A DNA stretch of 64,000 nt from Nemertoderma westbladi (GCA_032718475.1 JAUCBJ010008392.1:1-64000), one strand, 5' to 3'. Positions 45,313-56,693 are shown, counted from the first letter of the stretch. Numbers and translations are program-made. Notes: generated by a model from the sequence alone, not told the origin.

Positions 45313-48165
45313 TGGCGGTGTGCCGGTAGAGCCTCACATGACACCTCACATGATCTGCTATCACCTTTGTACTTGCTGAGCTGTCTCTATTCAATTTTTG
45401 ACGGATTTTTAGCGTATTTTCTGCAATTTGCTAATTTTGATTAATTTCTTGGAATGATTTGCTAGTGCGATTACTTTTGATTGTGTTTCTCAATTAATTC
45501 CTTCGATTACTGCTAATTACAACTGAACTATGATTTCTACCTTTTGATTAATGGTTCTATGTGATTCCTTTCTGCGCAATAATCCTAAGGGATTTCTGAG
45601 ACTGTCAGACTTTGAGATTTGCATGCGCCGCTACGGTAGCTATTAGCATAATGGAGGGCTAAGGTGCCAGTGGGCGGTGGGCACATCGGGGGGTTGAGCG
45701 ACTAGGGAGAGCGGAGGATTCAAAGACGGGCAACGCTGGCGGGGGTCACCGTTGCGGGCGGGCACTTGCACTGTAACACGCAGACCATTCGCCGATACAG
45801 TAACTAGGGGGCTGATGATCCAGGTTTTGTCTCTATTTAGTATTAGGGGGGCAGGAATCGGGTTAGTTAGGAATCCTAGATGTATTCGGGAGAGGCCTGC
45901 GCGTACTACAACGTTGAGTGTAGAGTACGAGTAGTGAATCGCATAATTGTGGGCTATACAGTAGTTAACTGCATAATTGCGAACTGTGATTGCTGACGCT
46001 GATTGGTGTGTTATTGAAGTGTGCCTATGATTGTGAATGTTTAGGTAGGCGCCCTTTTCTCTTTGATTGATTTCTATTTCTTAGTTACAACAATTAGTTA
46101 CTGATTAGGTCAAAGTAATACGGCAATTTAGGCTATTACTAGCGAAACCTGTTGCGTGATAAATTAGAATTACGTATTCTGGAACTCTTAGTAATTAGTA
46201 CGCTGTTAAATATTTGTGACTGTAACTGATTAGTAAAAATTAAGAATTAGTACGCAGCATAGCGGAGAGTAGCTAAGGTAATAATTAGAGTACTGTAAAC
46301 TATTCACGCTGAGCGGTTATTTGCATTAGCGGGCAATCAGCTAGATCGCACTATTCGGTACGCACGATACGCTAGTAATTTGCTGGCCTAAAGCCAGCCG
46401 CAGGCAAGTTTCGACCCAGAGTGGTACTATCCACGTAGAAACAATTACTGTATCATTTTGATTATTTTAAATATTCTCGCATTCACACATTACGTTAGGG
46501 AACCTCCAGTATTCGCGATTAGAAAGACGTAGACAATAGCGTGCTTTAATAGTGATAGAATTAGGCGTAAGAATACTCTGAGTGCAAAGCCTCTCGCACT
46601 CGTCTTAAGTAAGCTTAGGGAGCCGACTCGGGTTTATTGTTTTGGTTATTCCCGCGTGGCTCATAGATTCGAACAGTTAGCTCTCTATCGAGCGATCGGT
46701 AGAGAAAGGAACAAGCGATTTTGCAGGAGTTGTGTAAAATTAGTAAAATATATTAGCGGACGGCAGATTAGCGCCATCCAACGGTAAGTAGCGGTTTTGT
46801 ATTTAGCCACCTTTACAATTTAGTAATATCACGCTCCTGATCCCCTTTACTTAACAGTAGAGCATTCTTTGTGTCTTATTGGTTAGGCAAGAGCTCATTA
46901 GGTTGACAGAAGGATATTAACGGGTATTGGTCTGTTCAACAGTTCTGCTGTTAGTATAGAGGTCGCGGTTGTTTATCAGTAATACGCGTATTATTGGCTG
47001 TTGCTTGCAGCAGTCAATAGTGTATTCTTAGGCTGATTAGTAGTATCACAGTATTAAGTAATAAGTTGGAGCACGTGATCGTCTGCTGTAGGCTATAGGC
47101 TAGCGTACGGTAGAACACCTGGTGTATTTTTAGGCTGTTAGTTTAGATTACTGTATTCACTGGCTGCGTACAATAGTACAGTAGTACATTAGGCTGATTG
47201 CTGTTACTGCGTACGGTAGAAGAGACATTTGTTTTGCCGTACCACACACAGTATCATTAGGCTGTTAGGTTGGTGTACTGTTTTACTTACTGTACTGCAT
47301 ACAGTGAATGTACGGTAGTGCGTTTTTGCTAATTGCGAATACAGCAGTTCCTTAGGCCTTAGGGCGAATTGTAATTAGTAAGTTTTTTGAAAATTTTAGC
47401 TAGGTTTGCGAGAATTCAGTTTCGGTCAAAATTATTTGTAAAATTCTAGAGTTTTGTACCGGTATGTTAGGTAACCGCTTAGTTATTTTATACCATCTGG
47501 AGATACATGGCAAGACGGAACTTCTGAGTTTGGGGTTCGTGTGGGTCTGCGGGTTCGGTTTGCAATCAGCGAAGGGCCTGAATCTTTGGACGCGGACGTG
47601 GAATCTCACAGCAAACAAGGTTAGTTGTTCTGTTGGCACCAGTGTGTTTGTGGAAGCAGTAAAAAATTATCGGTTGTTTAACTGCGAAGCTGAACTCAAT
47701 TTATTAGTTAGGATATTTAGGTTTAGTCGGCCATGGTTTTTTGAATCGCTCAAGTTAGAGAGAGAGTTAGAGAGAGTCGCAACCCGAAGATGTAGCCACG
47801 CGCTAGTGGATACATATAATATTTGAAACTAAAATTACGTTGATTAGAGCTATATATAAAATTAGAAATATTCGGGCGGCAAGTATATTTTGAATATTTT
47901 GTATTAGATTCAAAGTTATTTTGTGCTATACCGGTATTTAATACTATATAGTAGCTATATAATAATATTTTTGTTTAAATACTGTGCTAGTATTTGCTAT
48001 AACTATATACCCCATTAAATTCACAATATTGCATTGCGAATTTATTTTGACATTTTGGACCAACTAATTATTTGACAAATAATTTGACCGTGTTTCGGTT
48101 AAATTATAATTATATCTCGAACTTTTGCGAGATATTTTTGCCGGAAGGCAAACATTATTTAGACT
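45313..48165 (+). other. Long noncoding leader upstream of element 2 gag
   Basis: About 2.85 kb without a supported gene, comparable in length and style to the element 1 leader (TACCGGTA present, short stop-rich frames). TTAGGCTG recurs at 47028, 47130, 47189 and 47257 in an irregular repeat. A frame at 47464-47826 shows no family features and is probably chance. An upstream AT-rich stretch leads into the gag ATG at 48166. Confidence 0.45.
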
Positions 48166-49990
48166 ATGAGTGTCTCAGACAAGGAGGCACTAGAGGACAG
48201 CTACGAGACGGCGGCTGGACCGCCGACTGACGATAGCGTAAACATTACTGTTGATGACAATGCCGACTATGACGATGCAGCGAGCGACGCTGATGTAAGT
48301 GAACAGGAGGACGAGACAGTGACTAGTGAGGAAGAACAACAACCTCAAGTAATAGTATTAGGATCCCCTACCGCTACTGCAAGGAAGGACTGTACGGCAG
48401 CCCGGACAGAGGTGAGTGATAGGGAGGGTAGTGTAGCAGAAGCGAGAGCCCGGAGCCCGGTTTCCAGACCTGTGGGTATGGTAAGTGCCGTGGTCCCAGC
48501 GGCTGTAAGAAGTACCCGTAGTTCCCGAAATAATCCTTCAAGTCCACCGAGTGTGAGTCAGGTAAGCGAGAGAGAACTGGATATCGCGATAAAGAAGAAA
48601 CTTCGCGCGCATGCCGGACATATAACTCGGACGACGGACAAGGTAAGGAAGATGTTAGCTGACTCAGCGAACATCGGGAGGGTAGAGTTAGTAGAGATTA
48701 GAAGAGGATATAACTCAGCGTTATTCAAGCAGACGGAGGAGCTTGCAGTCCTAGCGAAGAAGGCAGTATAGTCTCAGTCGAGCGACGTGGCGACGGGGTT
48801 TTAGCAGCCTTGTTGGAGCACCGCGAGTTATCGGAGCGATTCCGACGAGTTAGGACGGAGAACTGGCTGCTATGGGCATCACAAGCGCAGGCGACTCAAG
48901 TGAGTGACGCAGAGTTGAGAGAGTTAGTGGAGCGAGAAGAGATCCAAAACAAGGAGGAGCGCAGGTATCAGAGGGAAGTTACTAGCTGGCTGATGCAGAA
49001 TGGAGTGGTGGTACCGGGTCAGGTGCTACCGACGACGGAGAACATCCAACAGAGGACGTTGACTCCACCCGACGACGCATCTAGAGACAGCGGCGATTCC
49101 CAGGTTAGTCACGCGCGAGGTAAGGTAATATGTGCTAGATCCCTTGTTTCGCACAACTCGGCGGAGGAGAGAAGACGCCGACTGGACGAACAGCAGGCGG
49201 AAGTTTTGCGTGCATCGGAAGCGCGGAAGGAAGCCGAGCGGGAAAGGGAGCGAACACGTAAGTTAGACGCGAAGTTGCGTGAATTGGAAGAAAAAGGTAA
49301 GCGTGAGCGAGCGGAACGCGAGCAGAAGGAACGTGAACTTCAACTTGAACGCGAACGCAAGGAACGCGAACTCGAACTTGAACGCGAGCAGAAAGAACGC
49401 GAACTCCAGCTCGAACGCGAACGCAAAGAACGCGAACTCCAGCTCGAACGCAAACAGAAGAAACACGAACTCGAACTTGAACGCGAATGCAAGGAACGCG
49501 AACTCGAGATCGAGAAAGAGCGACAAGCGTTGTATGAAGAAAGGGCGCGTGTGGAAGAAGAGGGCGCAGCGAGATGAGCGAGGGAAGAAGAAGAACGTAA
49601 ACTGGCGCAGTTGGAAAGTGCGAGATTAAGTTTAGAGAGCGAAGAACGGACTAGGAAGGCGAATGAAATTGCCGAGAAGGGGATGCGAATGATCGAAGAA
49701 TGTGGGGCGAGTGTAGGGACCGAGTTGCGAGAACTGTTCGCACTGCAGAAGGCCGAACAGGAAGCGAGAACTCCGACCATACGCGAGTCGACGACGACCA
49801 GAATTCCTATACCCGGTCCAGCTATTACGAGTACACGGATCGCTAAACCGTTCTCTACATATCGCACGCCAGTTGGTATTGGTGCTTCACCCATCGCCCA
49901 GGATCTACGTCATCGGAACACCGCACCACTATATACCGAACGCGACAACGGAGAATTTAGAGAAGAAACTCCGACGGGACGAGTACTTGG
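48166..49990 (+). pseudogene. BEL/Pao element 2: N-terminal gag with charged helical repeats (frameshifted)
   Basis: The ATG at 48166 opens an acidic, Ser-rich frame to a TAG at 48769-48771. The sequence then continues in another frame (from about 48780) through an Arg/Glu-rich region, interrupted by one in-frame TGA at 49575. From about 49170 to 49560 there are tandem ERKERELELEREQKEREL-type repeats, a predicted single alpha-helix or coiled coil, analogous to but different in sequence from that in element 1 gag. A second frame change, somewhere between 49873 and 50063, leads to the core gag domain. Two shifts and a stop indicate decay, although the rest of the frame is well kept. Confidence 0.75.
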
Positions 49991-52671
49991 GCGAACCGAA
50001 CCCGCGGGTTTGGAATACGCGGACGGAGCGCCGACCCAGTTCGACGGAGAACTTCCGGGTTAAACCGGAAGAGGGATCATATGAGAGACAGCGGATTACT
50101 CAGATAGAGCCGACTATACAACAGAACCCTAGCCAGGAATTTATTACGAGGGATGAGTTAAGTGCTAGTTTAGCGCAAGCTATATCGCCGCACATCCAAC
50201 CTATAACGGACATGCTTAGCAACCTACGGTTAAAGGAAGCAGCCCAGGTAAGAAGTAATTCAAATCCCAGCAGGCCTGAATTAGATAAAGTCCAGCCTAG
50301 TCAACGAGTACGTATATCGGAGGAGACTATACCACATAGACCTCAGGTAAGGACGCCTGTCCCGAATATCCATAATCCCAATTTCGAAAATTCGGCGGAA
50401 AGATTTATTGAGGAAGCTTGGGTCAGGGCCTCGGCGCGCAAACCATCGCGAGCGCTAAGGACTGACACCGAGTCAAGCGATGAAGAGGAAGAAATGAGAC
50501 GTCAGAAGTCCCGAAACTATAAGGAAAGAAGGACGGACGCGGAGCAGGTAAGTTGGAACCACCGGGAAAGGACCAGACTTAACAACCCTGCGGAACTAAA
50601 CCATTTGTTAACCCGGAACGACGCAACCCTTAGAGACATAGGTAAGTTTGCTGCTAGGCAAGGACTGCCGACGCAACAACCCCAGAAGTTTATGGGCAAC
50701 CACAAGCACTGGAGGACGTTTAAAACCTATGTCGACGAGCAGCTAACCAACAGCACCTTTACTCCCAACGAGAAGTTCAACTATTTGCTTCAGATGCTCC
50801 ATCGAGAACCTAGAGCCATTGCTGATAACTTCGTCGGCAATGAACGGGCATTCGAATTAGCGATGAAGACGCTTAGCGACATCTACGGGAATAAAACGAA
50901 GATGGCGCAGTCGATAGTAGAAGACTTGGGTAAGGGTGGAAGGATTACAACTCCGTTAGAGCTGTTGAACTTAGCGAACGCTATTTCGAACGCATTGGAC
51001 ATCTTGAGGACGGTGAATCTACCTCATCATGGTGATCACGCCGAAGTTTTGAAAAGCGTAATAAGACGTCTAAACATGCGTTACCGACAGAAATGGCGCA
51101 AATTAGAGAATAAGTTGGAGGGCCAAGGTAAAGTATTGACACTTCAGCATATTCATGACATGATAGCCACAGACGCAGTAGCAGAGATGAAATCAAACTT
51201 CTCAGAAGAGAATATGAGGGAGTCTAAGCCTGTTACCGGTAAGTCTATGGTAAGTTTTGATGATGACAGGACCACTGTGACATTTAACTCAGTAGACAGA
51301 TATAATTCGAGTACCCCAGCTTTTAGATCAGACTCGCGAGTATGGTCAGGTGAGCGGTTAGATAGACCTAGGTTAAAGCAACAGGAGTTGCCGGATGGAT
51401 TTGTAGGTTGCCAATACTGTTTACTAAAGGAGGTAAGATCTGACGACCATAAGTTAGATAGTTGCAGACGGTTCAAGGAATTAAATTCGGAACAGAGAAG
51501 AGTTCAAGTGCGGACGTTGGACACCTGTTGGGCATGTCTTGCGCCAGGTCATGTACGGCGGCAGTGCCCGAACAGCAAGGACGGATGCATGGAATGCGGC
51601 AGACTACATCACAAGTTGCTACATGCGGATTTCCACACCCCAACGGACCGTTACTTACAGCGAAATCCTCAAAGGAAGGGGAGCAAAGAACCCGTATCGA
51701 TAAGGAGGAATACGTACACCGGCATCCAGGACGATGGTTACCAACCAGGTTCGTCGGACGAGGATGGCGAGTCGAGCGCAAGAGAAGTGACCTGCCAAGG
51801 TTTCACTGCGGATAGTTCATCGACCAGCGCGCGGACGTATTTATCATCGGCCACGTCGGAAATATTTAGCGTGATTCCGGTGAAACTCACTGGCGATAAG
51901 GGATCGAAGCGAATATATGTGATGTTGGACACTGCGTCCACATTATCATATATCGACGAGGAAGTGGCGAGAGCCGTTTCTAGCTTCCAGGACGCCGAGG
52001 AGATCCAAATAGAGTTGAAGTCTATGCACGGGGTAGGAGACCTCAAGGGACACAGAATTTCGGTGGAACTAGACTCCCTACTTCCGAGAGACCAACACAC
52101 TCGACAAGAACGGAAAGCTTTGCCATTGGACGGATTTAAGTGTCTAGCTATGAAGGGATTCGGCAGGCAGTTAGGTAAGGTGCCGCCGATGAGTCCCATA
52201 GCACAGGAGTATTTTGACAAGCTCAGGATACCCAGACACCAGGTAGGTTATAGGAATGTTTCTATGTTGATTGGTGCAGAACAGCTGATCGCACACCAGA
52301 TATGGGAAACGAGACCAGCTGAGCCGCATGTCAATGGACCACATGCCCATAGGACCATACTAGGTTGGTATACACGAGTACCCATGTCTTATGAGTTTAC
52401 AGGCGGCGACAAGCCAATAAACAGATACGACGAATTACAGCCTATAACTCAACCACCATTAGTAGAACCACCAGACATAGACGAGTTTAGGAGAACCTGT
52501 ATTGACCACTATAGTGACTTTAGCGAGTCAGACGAGGAGTTGATTCCTGATAATGTTAGGTTGTCGGAACCACTTCATAATGACCGGACAGATAGTGAAC
52601 CCGAAGACTACTGTTATCAGACCCGTGGGTCTGGTTCAGCGGCCCACGCTACCTATTTGACTAACGTTTGA
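49873..52671 (+). CDS. BEL/Pao element 2: gag core, zinc knuckles and protease
   Basis: Open frame of up to 932 residues; the first part (before about 50063) may be out of register with true gag. The DUF1759-like gag core covers about 50640-51200 (QKFMGNHKHWRTFKTYVD, LLQMLHREPRAIAD, IYGNKTKMAQ). Zinc knuckles follow: CQYC with DHKLDSC, then CWACLAPGHVRRQC (about 51526) and CMECGRLHH. The protease has LDTASTLSYIDEEVA (about 51925) with a DTA rather than DSG active site, and later LIGAEQLIAHQIWE and GWYTRVP. The coding strand is rich in GTAAGT. The frame ends at a TGA at 52669-52671, overlapping the pol frame by a few bases. Confidence 0.85.
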   Translation: MVLVLHPSPRIYVIGTPHHYIPNATTENLEKKLRRDEYLGEPNPRVWNTRTERRPSSTENFRVKPEEGSYERQRITQIEPTIQQNPSQEFITRDELSASLAQAISPHIQPITDMLSNLRLKEAAQVRSNSNPSRPELDKVQPSQRVRISEETIPHRPQVRTPVPNIHNPNFENSAERFIEEAWVRASARKPSRALRTDTESSDEEEEMRRQKSRNYKERRTDAEQVSWNHRERTRLNNPAELNHLLTRNDATLRDIGKFAARQGLPTQQPQKFMGNHKHWRTFKTYVDEQLTNSTFTPNEKFNYLLQMLHREPRAIADNFVGNERAFELAMKTLSDIYGNKTKMAQSIVEDLGKGGRITTPLELLNLANAISNALDILRTVNLPHHGDHAEVLKSVIRRLNMRYRQKWRKLENKLEGQGKVLTLQHIHDMIATDAVAEMKSNFSEENMRESKPVTGKSMVSFDDDRTTVTFNSVDRYNSSTPAFRSDSRVWSGERLDRPRLKQQELPDGFVGCQYCLLKEVRSDDHKLDSCRRFKELNSEQRRVQVRTLDTCWACLAPGHVRRQCPNSKDGCMECGRLHHKLLHADFHTPTDRYLQRNPQRKGSKEPVSIRRNTYTGIQDDGYQPGSSDEDGESSAREVTCQGFTADSSSTSARTYLSSATSEIFSVIPVKLTGDKGSKRIYVMLDTASTLSYIDEEVARAVSSFQDAEEIQIELKSMHGVGDLKGHRISVELDSLLPRDQHTRQERKALPLDGFKCLAMKGFGRQLGKVPPMSPIAQEYFDKLRIPRHQVGYRNVSMLIGAEQLIAHQIWETRPAEPHVNGPHAHRTILGWYTRVPMSYEFTGGDKPINRYDELQPITQPPLVEPPDIDEFRRTCIDHYSDFSESDEELIPDNVRLSEPLHNDRTDSEPEDYCYQTRGSGSAAHATYLTNV

Positions 52672-54458
52672 CTTATACAGACATAGTGGAGGGTCAAGTG
52701 GCTAAATATCGAGACCTAGACATTTTCCAATACAGTGAGGAGGAATTACAGAAGGAATTGATACGCCAGGACCTCGAGACAGGAGCCAGAACCGTCGAAT
52801 GGCTGGATAGGGACGCAATGGAACCCGGTGGATATGACCTAGCCATGTCTACTGATGAGAAACGGTCGCTGGAGATGATGGAAGATACCATACGTCTGCT
52901 ACCGACTGGACATTTTGAAGTTGGAATGTTGTGGCGTCGACAACCACCTAAGCTGGAGAACAACTACAACTTAGCCTTGAAAAGATTGAACGGAGTAAGG
53001 GCTCGGTTGTTGAAGAATCCGGACATTAGGGAGAAGTATTGCGCCCAGATCAACAACTATTTCGCCAAGGGATTTGCTGGGAAGGTAGAGGACCCTGACT
53101 TAGTGACAGACCAGACTTATTACCTTCCACACCACTATGTGACTCACCCTGACAAGCCAGACAAGGTCCGAGTAGTCAACGACTGCGCAGCAGTCTATAG
53201 AGGTATGTCCCTGAATTCAGAGTTGATGGATGGTCCCAACCTGAATAATTATTTGATCGGAATACTGTTACTGTTTAGACAGCGGCGATTCGCATTTACT
53301 TGTGACATCGAGGCGATGTTCCACCAGGTAAGAGCCTGTAAGGCAGACCAGGATAGCCTTCGCTTTCTCTGGTACGAGAATGAAGACTTATCCGGCCCAG
53401 TGGTTACATACCAAATGTACGTTAGGATATTTGGCGCCCGCGATAGTCCGAATGGCACGCTGTTTGTTCTAAAGAAAACGGCAACAGCCCAGATTGGTAA
53501 GTACCCAGTAGAAGTAATTGAGTCCATCTTGAGAAACTTCTATATGGACGACGGATTGGTGTCCAAGGACACGGCGGAACAAGCCATAGAAGTGGCTCAC
53601 GGCCTGCAAGAGTGCTTGGCTACAGGGGGATTTCCTCTAACCAAGTTCACTACGAACTCGGAGGCCCTATTAGAATCGTTCCCGGTGAAAGATCGCGGGA
53701 GCGGAGACATAGAATTGGGGGTAGAACCAATCCCCATGGCGCGAGTACTGGGACTCGCTTGGAACCCGAACTCAGATAAGTTCCAGGTAAGAGTTAGATT
53801 TGAGCCCAGTAGCCCAGACAAAGTTTTGACAAAGAGGATTTGCTTATCGACATTAAGTAGACTATTTGACCCGATGAATTTTATCAGTCCGGTTATATTA
53901 CAGGCACGAGCGTGCATGAGGAAAATTTGGTTGTCCGACTTAGAGTGGGACGAACCAATATCTCCTATACATGCAAAGCAGTGGAGGGAGTGGGAAGCCG
54001 AGTTACATCTATTGAAAAACATAGACGTACCCCGTTCCTACTTTCCGAATCAGCTGGTATTTCCAGCTGATCTCGAACTGCATTTGTTCAGCGACGCAAG
54101 TGACACCGGCTTTGGTATGGTAGCCTACCTTCGCCGAGAGGTAAGTCAGGACAAGTTTGAGACGGCCTTTGTAACTTCTAGATCAAAGACAATGCCGGTA
54201 AAATACATGACTGTCCCTCGTGCAGAGTTACAGGCGGCTGTGGTTTCAGTCGAGGTAAGTAAGCAAATAACTGAGGAGTTAGACACGACATTGACCTTAT
54301 TCTATTGGACGGACGCATCCTTGTTGTTAGTATACATTGCGGCCGACAATATTGCACTAAAGACATTTGTGGCCAATAGACTCTTCTACATTAGTAATAG
54401 TAGGCCAGAACATCGGCTGTGGAATTATTCTGTGTTTCAGACTTTAGCCAATCATTAG
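52668..54458 (+). CDS. BEL/Pao element 2: reverse transcriptase and partial RNase H; integrase absent
   Basis: A frame of 596 codons, offset by one base from the gag-protease frame, begins at about 52668. RT motifs: TYYLPHHYVTHP, CDIEAMFHQV (residue about 212), FGARDSPNG and YMDDG (residue about 292). The RNase H follows with LFSDASDTGFG, SRSKTMPVKYMTVPRAELQA and YWTDAS, then FVANRLFYI. The expected ENPADL region and the whole integrase are missing. After about 54440 the sequence passes directly into LTR-like DNA. An internal deletion therefore removed the 3' half of pol, leaving a copy that could move only with help. The RT catalytic aspartates are intact. Confidence 0.88.
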   Translation: MTYTDIVEGQVAKYRDLDIFQYSEEELQKELIRQDLETGARTVEWLDRDAMEPGGYDLAMSTDEKRSLEMMEDTIRLLPTGHFEVGMLWRRQPPKLENNYNLALKRLNGVRARLLKNPDIREKYCAQINNYFAKGFAGKVEDPDLVTDQTYYLPHHYVTHPDKPDKVRVVNDCAAVYRGMSLNSELMDGPNLNNYLIGILLLFRQRRFAFTCDIEAMFHQVRACKADQDSLRFLWYENEDLSGPVVTYQMYVRIFGARDSPNGTLFVLKKTATAQIGKYPVEVIESILRNFYMDDGLVSKDTAEQAIEVAHGLQECLATGGFPLTKFTTNSEALLESFPVKDRGSGDIELGVEPIPMARVLGLAWNPNSDKFQVRVRFEPSSPDKVLTKRICLSTLSRLFDPMNFISPVILQARACMRKIWLSDLEWDEPISPIHAKQWREWEAELHLLKNIDVPRSYFPNQLVFPADLELHLFSDASDTGFGMVAYLRREVSQDKFETAFVTSRSKTMPVKYMTVPRAELQAAVVSVEVSKQITEELDTTLTLFYWTDASLLLVYIAADNIALKTFVANRLFYISNSRPEHRLWNYSVFQTLANH

Positions 54459-55269
54459 AACGGCTTTGATTATAGAAACGTATAACTGTTATCAAACCAA
54501 GTCAAGTCACGGTACAGCCCATATCATACCATACAATCTTTCACCGCATTATTTTACTGCTATTTACTGTCGGTTATTAATTGTTATCAGTTGATGTTGT
54601 TATGATAACAATTATAACAGTTGTTATCAGTTGTTGGGAATATTGCTATATTTGGAGAATATCGATAAATAATCATAAAACCCCAATCTTCTTGATATAC
54701 TAAGGTTAGAGAGACCGGTTACATATAGCAATTGCGACTTACATTATAGTGGTTTTGGAGTGAATTGAATGCTATTTCATAGACCCTACATGTGTCAGTT
54801 GCTGTTCTCGATATATATGATTAAAATTAGTGAAGGTCGGCAGATCAGTGTGCAGCAGTGTGCGGTAGTGTGCATGAGTGTGATAGATAACAAAGCATTT
54901 CCTAAAGAATGCGCTTTATACGTAAATCATTAGCCATCCCGTTGTGTTTAGTGTAAGTCATAACTCTGTTTACATACTTAGAGCGCCACGTCCTAAAGGA
55001 ACTGTTAATATTTCCCGAAAGTGAATAATATTTGTCAGAGATTATATATTAATGATCAATCGAATAGTACAGTAGGCCTACACCGCAATAAGGTCAGAGC
55101 ATCCGAATCCAGTCTCCCTTAACCGTGGGTGAATGATCGCGCATAGGCTGGCTTCGGCTAATGTAACTTTATGTGTATCAAATACTTGTTATAGGCTAAA
55201 GTCGATTTATAACCTAGAAGACACCTAAATTTGGCAGGTTAAACTGCTAAAGGTCTAAAAGCGCGAACA
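54451..55269 (+). repeat. BEL/Pao LTR (3' LTR of element 2 or fused solo LTR)
   Basis: Aligns in the same element orientation with the minus strand of 6566-7340. Shared blocks include TTATTAATTGT, GGTTAGAGAGACCGG, GCATTCTTTAGGAAATGC (present here as its complement), AGCGCCACGTCCTAAAGGAA and the end AAAGCGCGAACA. The 3' edge at 55269 is exact because both copies diverge after GCGCGAACA. TGTTATC at 54487 could be the 5' end, pairing with the AACA terminus, but similarity reaches about 54451. No equivalent copy is found upstream of element 2 gag. Confidence 0.75.
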
Positions 55270-56438
55270 CCAGTGGAGTAGATGGTGTTCCCCCTGAGGT
55301 CTTTAAAATACCTGAGTGTTTAAAGCTCATATATCCCATCATAGTAGACATGTACCGAACAACAAGAGTCCCACAAGAAATGAAAACAAATAAGTTGGTG
55401 CCAGTTCCCAAGAAGGGCAACCTAACACTCTATGGTTCTTTTCGGGGAATCTCATTGATCTCGATTGCTGCAAAGCTATACAATATAATTATATTAAATC
55501 GCATCAGGGATCCCATTGAGAGACTGCTCCGTGGAAATCAGAATGGGTTCCGTAAAGGTCGTGGGACCATGGAGCCCATTTTGGCACTTAGAAGGATAAT
55601 TGAAGAGTTATCAAAAAAGAAAGACAGGCATCTGGCTGTTATCTTTGTTGACTTCTTCAAGGCCTTTGATTCAGTCTCTCGCTCACGTATGTTCAGCATA
55701 CTTTCATTATATGGGATTCCTGATGAAAGTATTGCTCAGTATATTTATTATTGATCAGTATACGATGGTTCGACAACATTTGTGTCTACTGTTGACGGTA
55801 CCTGTACCTGATAACAGGCATCTGGCTGTTATCTTTGTTGACTTCTTCAAGGCCTTTGATTCAGTCTCTCGCTCACGTATGTTCAGCATACTTTCATTAT
55901 ATGGGATTTCTGATGAAATTATTGCAGCAATCAGATCAGTATACGATGGTTCGACAACATTTGTGTCTACTGTTGACGGTGACACAGAACCATTTGAAGT
56001 GTTATGGGGCGTCCTCCAGGGAGACACACTTGCACCATTCTTGTTCATAATTGTTGTTGACTATGTTCTACGCATGTCCTTAGATCATCATAATGATGAT
56101 GGGGTGATGATAACTCCACCTACTGGCTCCAGAAGTCGAGGAAATCCTGCCAAGTACCTAACTGATCTAGACTTTGCTGATGACTTAGGAGTACTCTCAG
56201 AATCACTAGAGGGAGCCCAACGGCTCCTCAGCTCATTAGAACATGCTGCTTCTAGTGTTGGTCTTTTTATTAACTCCAGAAAGACCAAAATTTTGACAGT
56301 TAACTTTGAAAGTCCTCATCAAGTCTCTGATCGGATGAGCATAAGCTCAAAAGATGGTATGCTTGAGCATGTGGATGACTTCTGTTACCTGGGATCATGG
56401 ATACAGAAGTCAGGTGAGTACCTTCGAATACGTAAGGG
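55270..56438 (+). mobile_element. LINE A fragment (RT domain), both ends missing, with a 189-bp internal duplication
   Basis: Begins at CCAGTGGAGTAGATGG immediately after the LTR end and matches LINE A from about 59256 with few differences. The RT segment around VDFFKAFDSVSRSRMF occurs twice, starting at 55625 and at 55814, an offset of 189 bp. The first copy runs into a TGA after QYIYY, so the frame is broken. The second copy continues through GVLQGDTLAPF and FADDLG to LGSWIQKSGEYLRIRKG. At 56438 the match to LINE A ends in the middle of the protein, so the 3' end and tail are absent. Not functional. Confidence 0.88.
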
Positions 56439-56570
56439 TGATGAATTATTTCACTATAGGATAGCATTTGTAGTATAATGTAAAAACTTTCGAAAATACG
56501 ACGCATTTTGATTAAGTTACAGTAATGTAATATGCCTACTCATATCAGTACACATAAAACCCCTAGTTAA

Positions 56571-56660
56571 TCTCGTGGCGTAGTGGTCAGATGGTTAAGG
56601 CCTTGGTTGCATTACATAGGTAACGAGTTCGAATCCCAGTCGGGAAATTTGAATTTTGGG
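56571..56660 (+). repeat. tRNA-like sequence, probably a SINE head or tRNA pseudogene
   Basis: Contains an A-box-like TGGCGTAGTGG (about 56577) and a B-box GAGTTCGAATCCC (about 56627) at tRNA-like spacing. The T stem mismatches and the acceptor ends do not pair, so a working tRNA is unlikely. It is not obviously the same family as the two minus-strand SINE copies. Confidence 0.5.
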
Positions 56661-56693
56661 GAAATTTATTTTCATTTCATACAATTTGACAAA

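Noticed and set aside
47464-47826. 120-residue frame upstream of element 2 gag
   Set aside because: No recognisable domain; lies in the leader and is not conserved in element 1.
49263-49894. Phe/Leu/Glu- and Ser/Arg-rich minus-strand frames
   Set aside because: Antisense shadows of the charged helical repeat of element 2 gag.
56571-56660. Functional tRNA gene
   Set aside because: Box A and B are present, but the T stem and acceptor stem do not pair.
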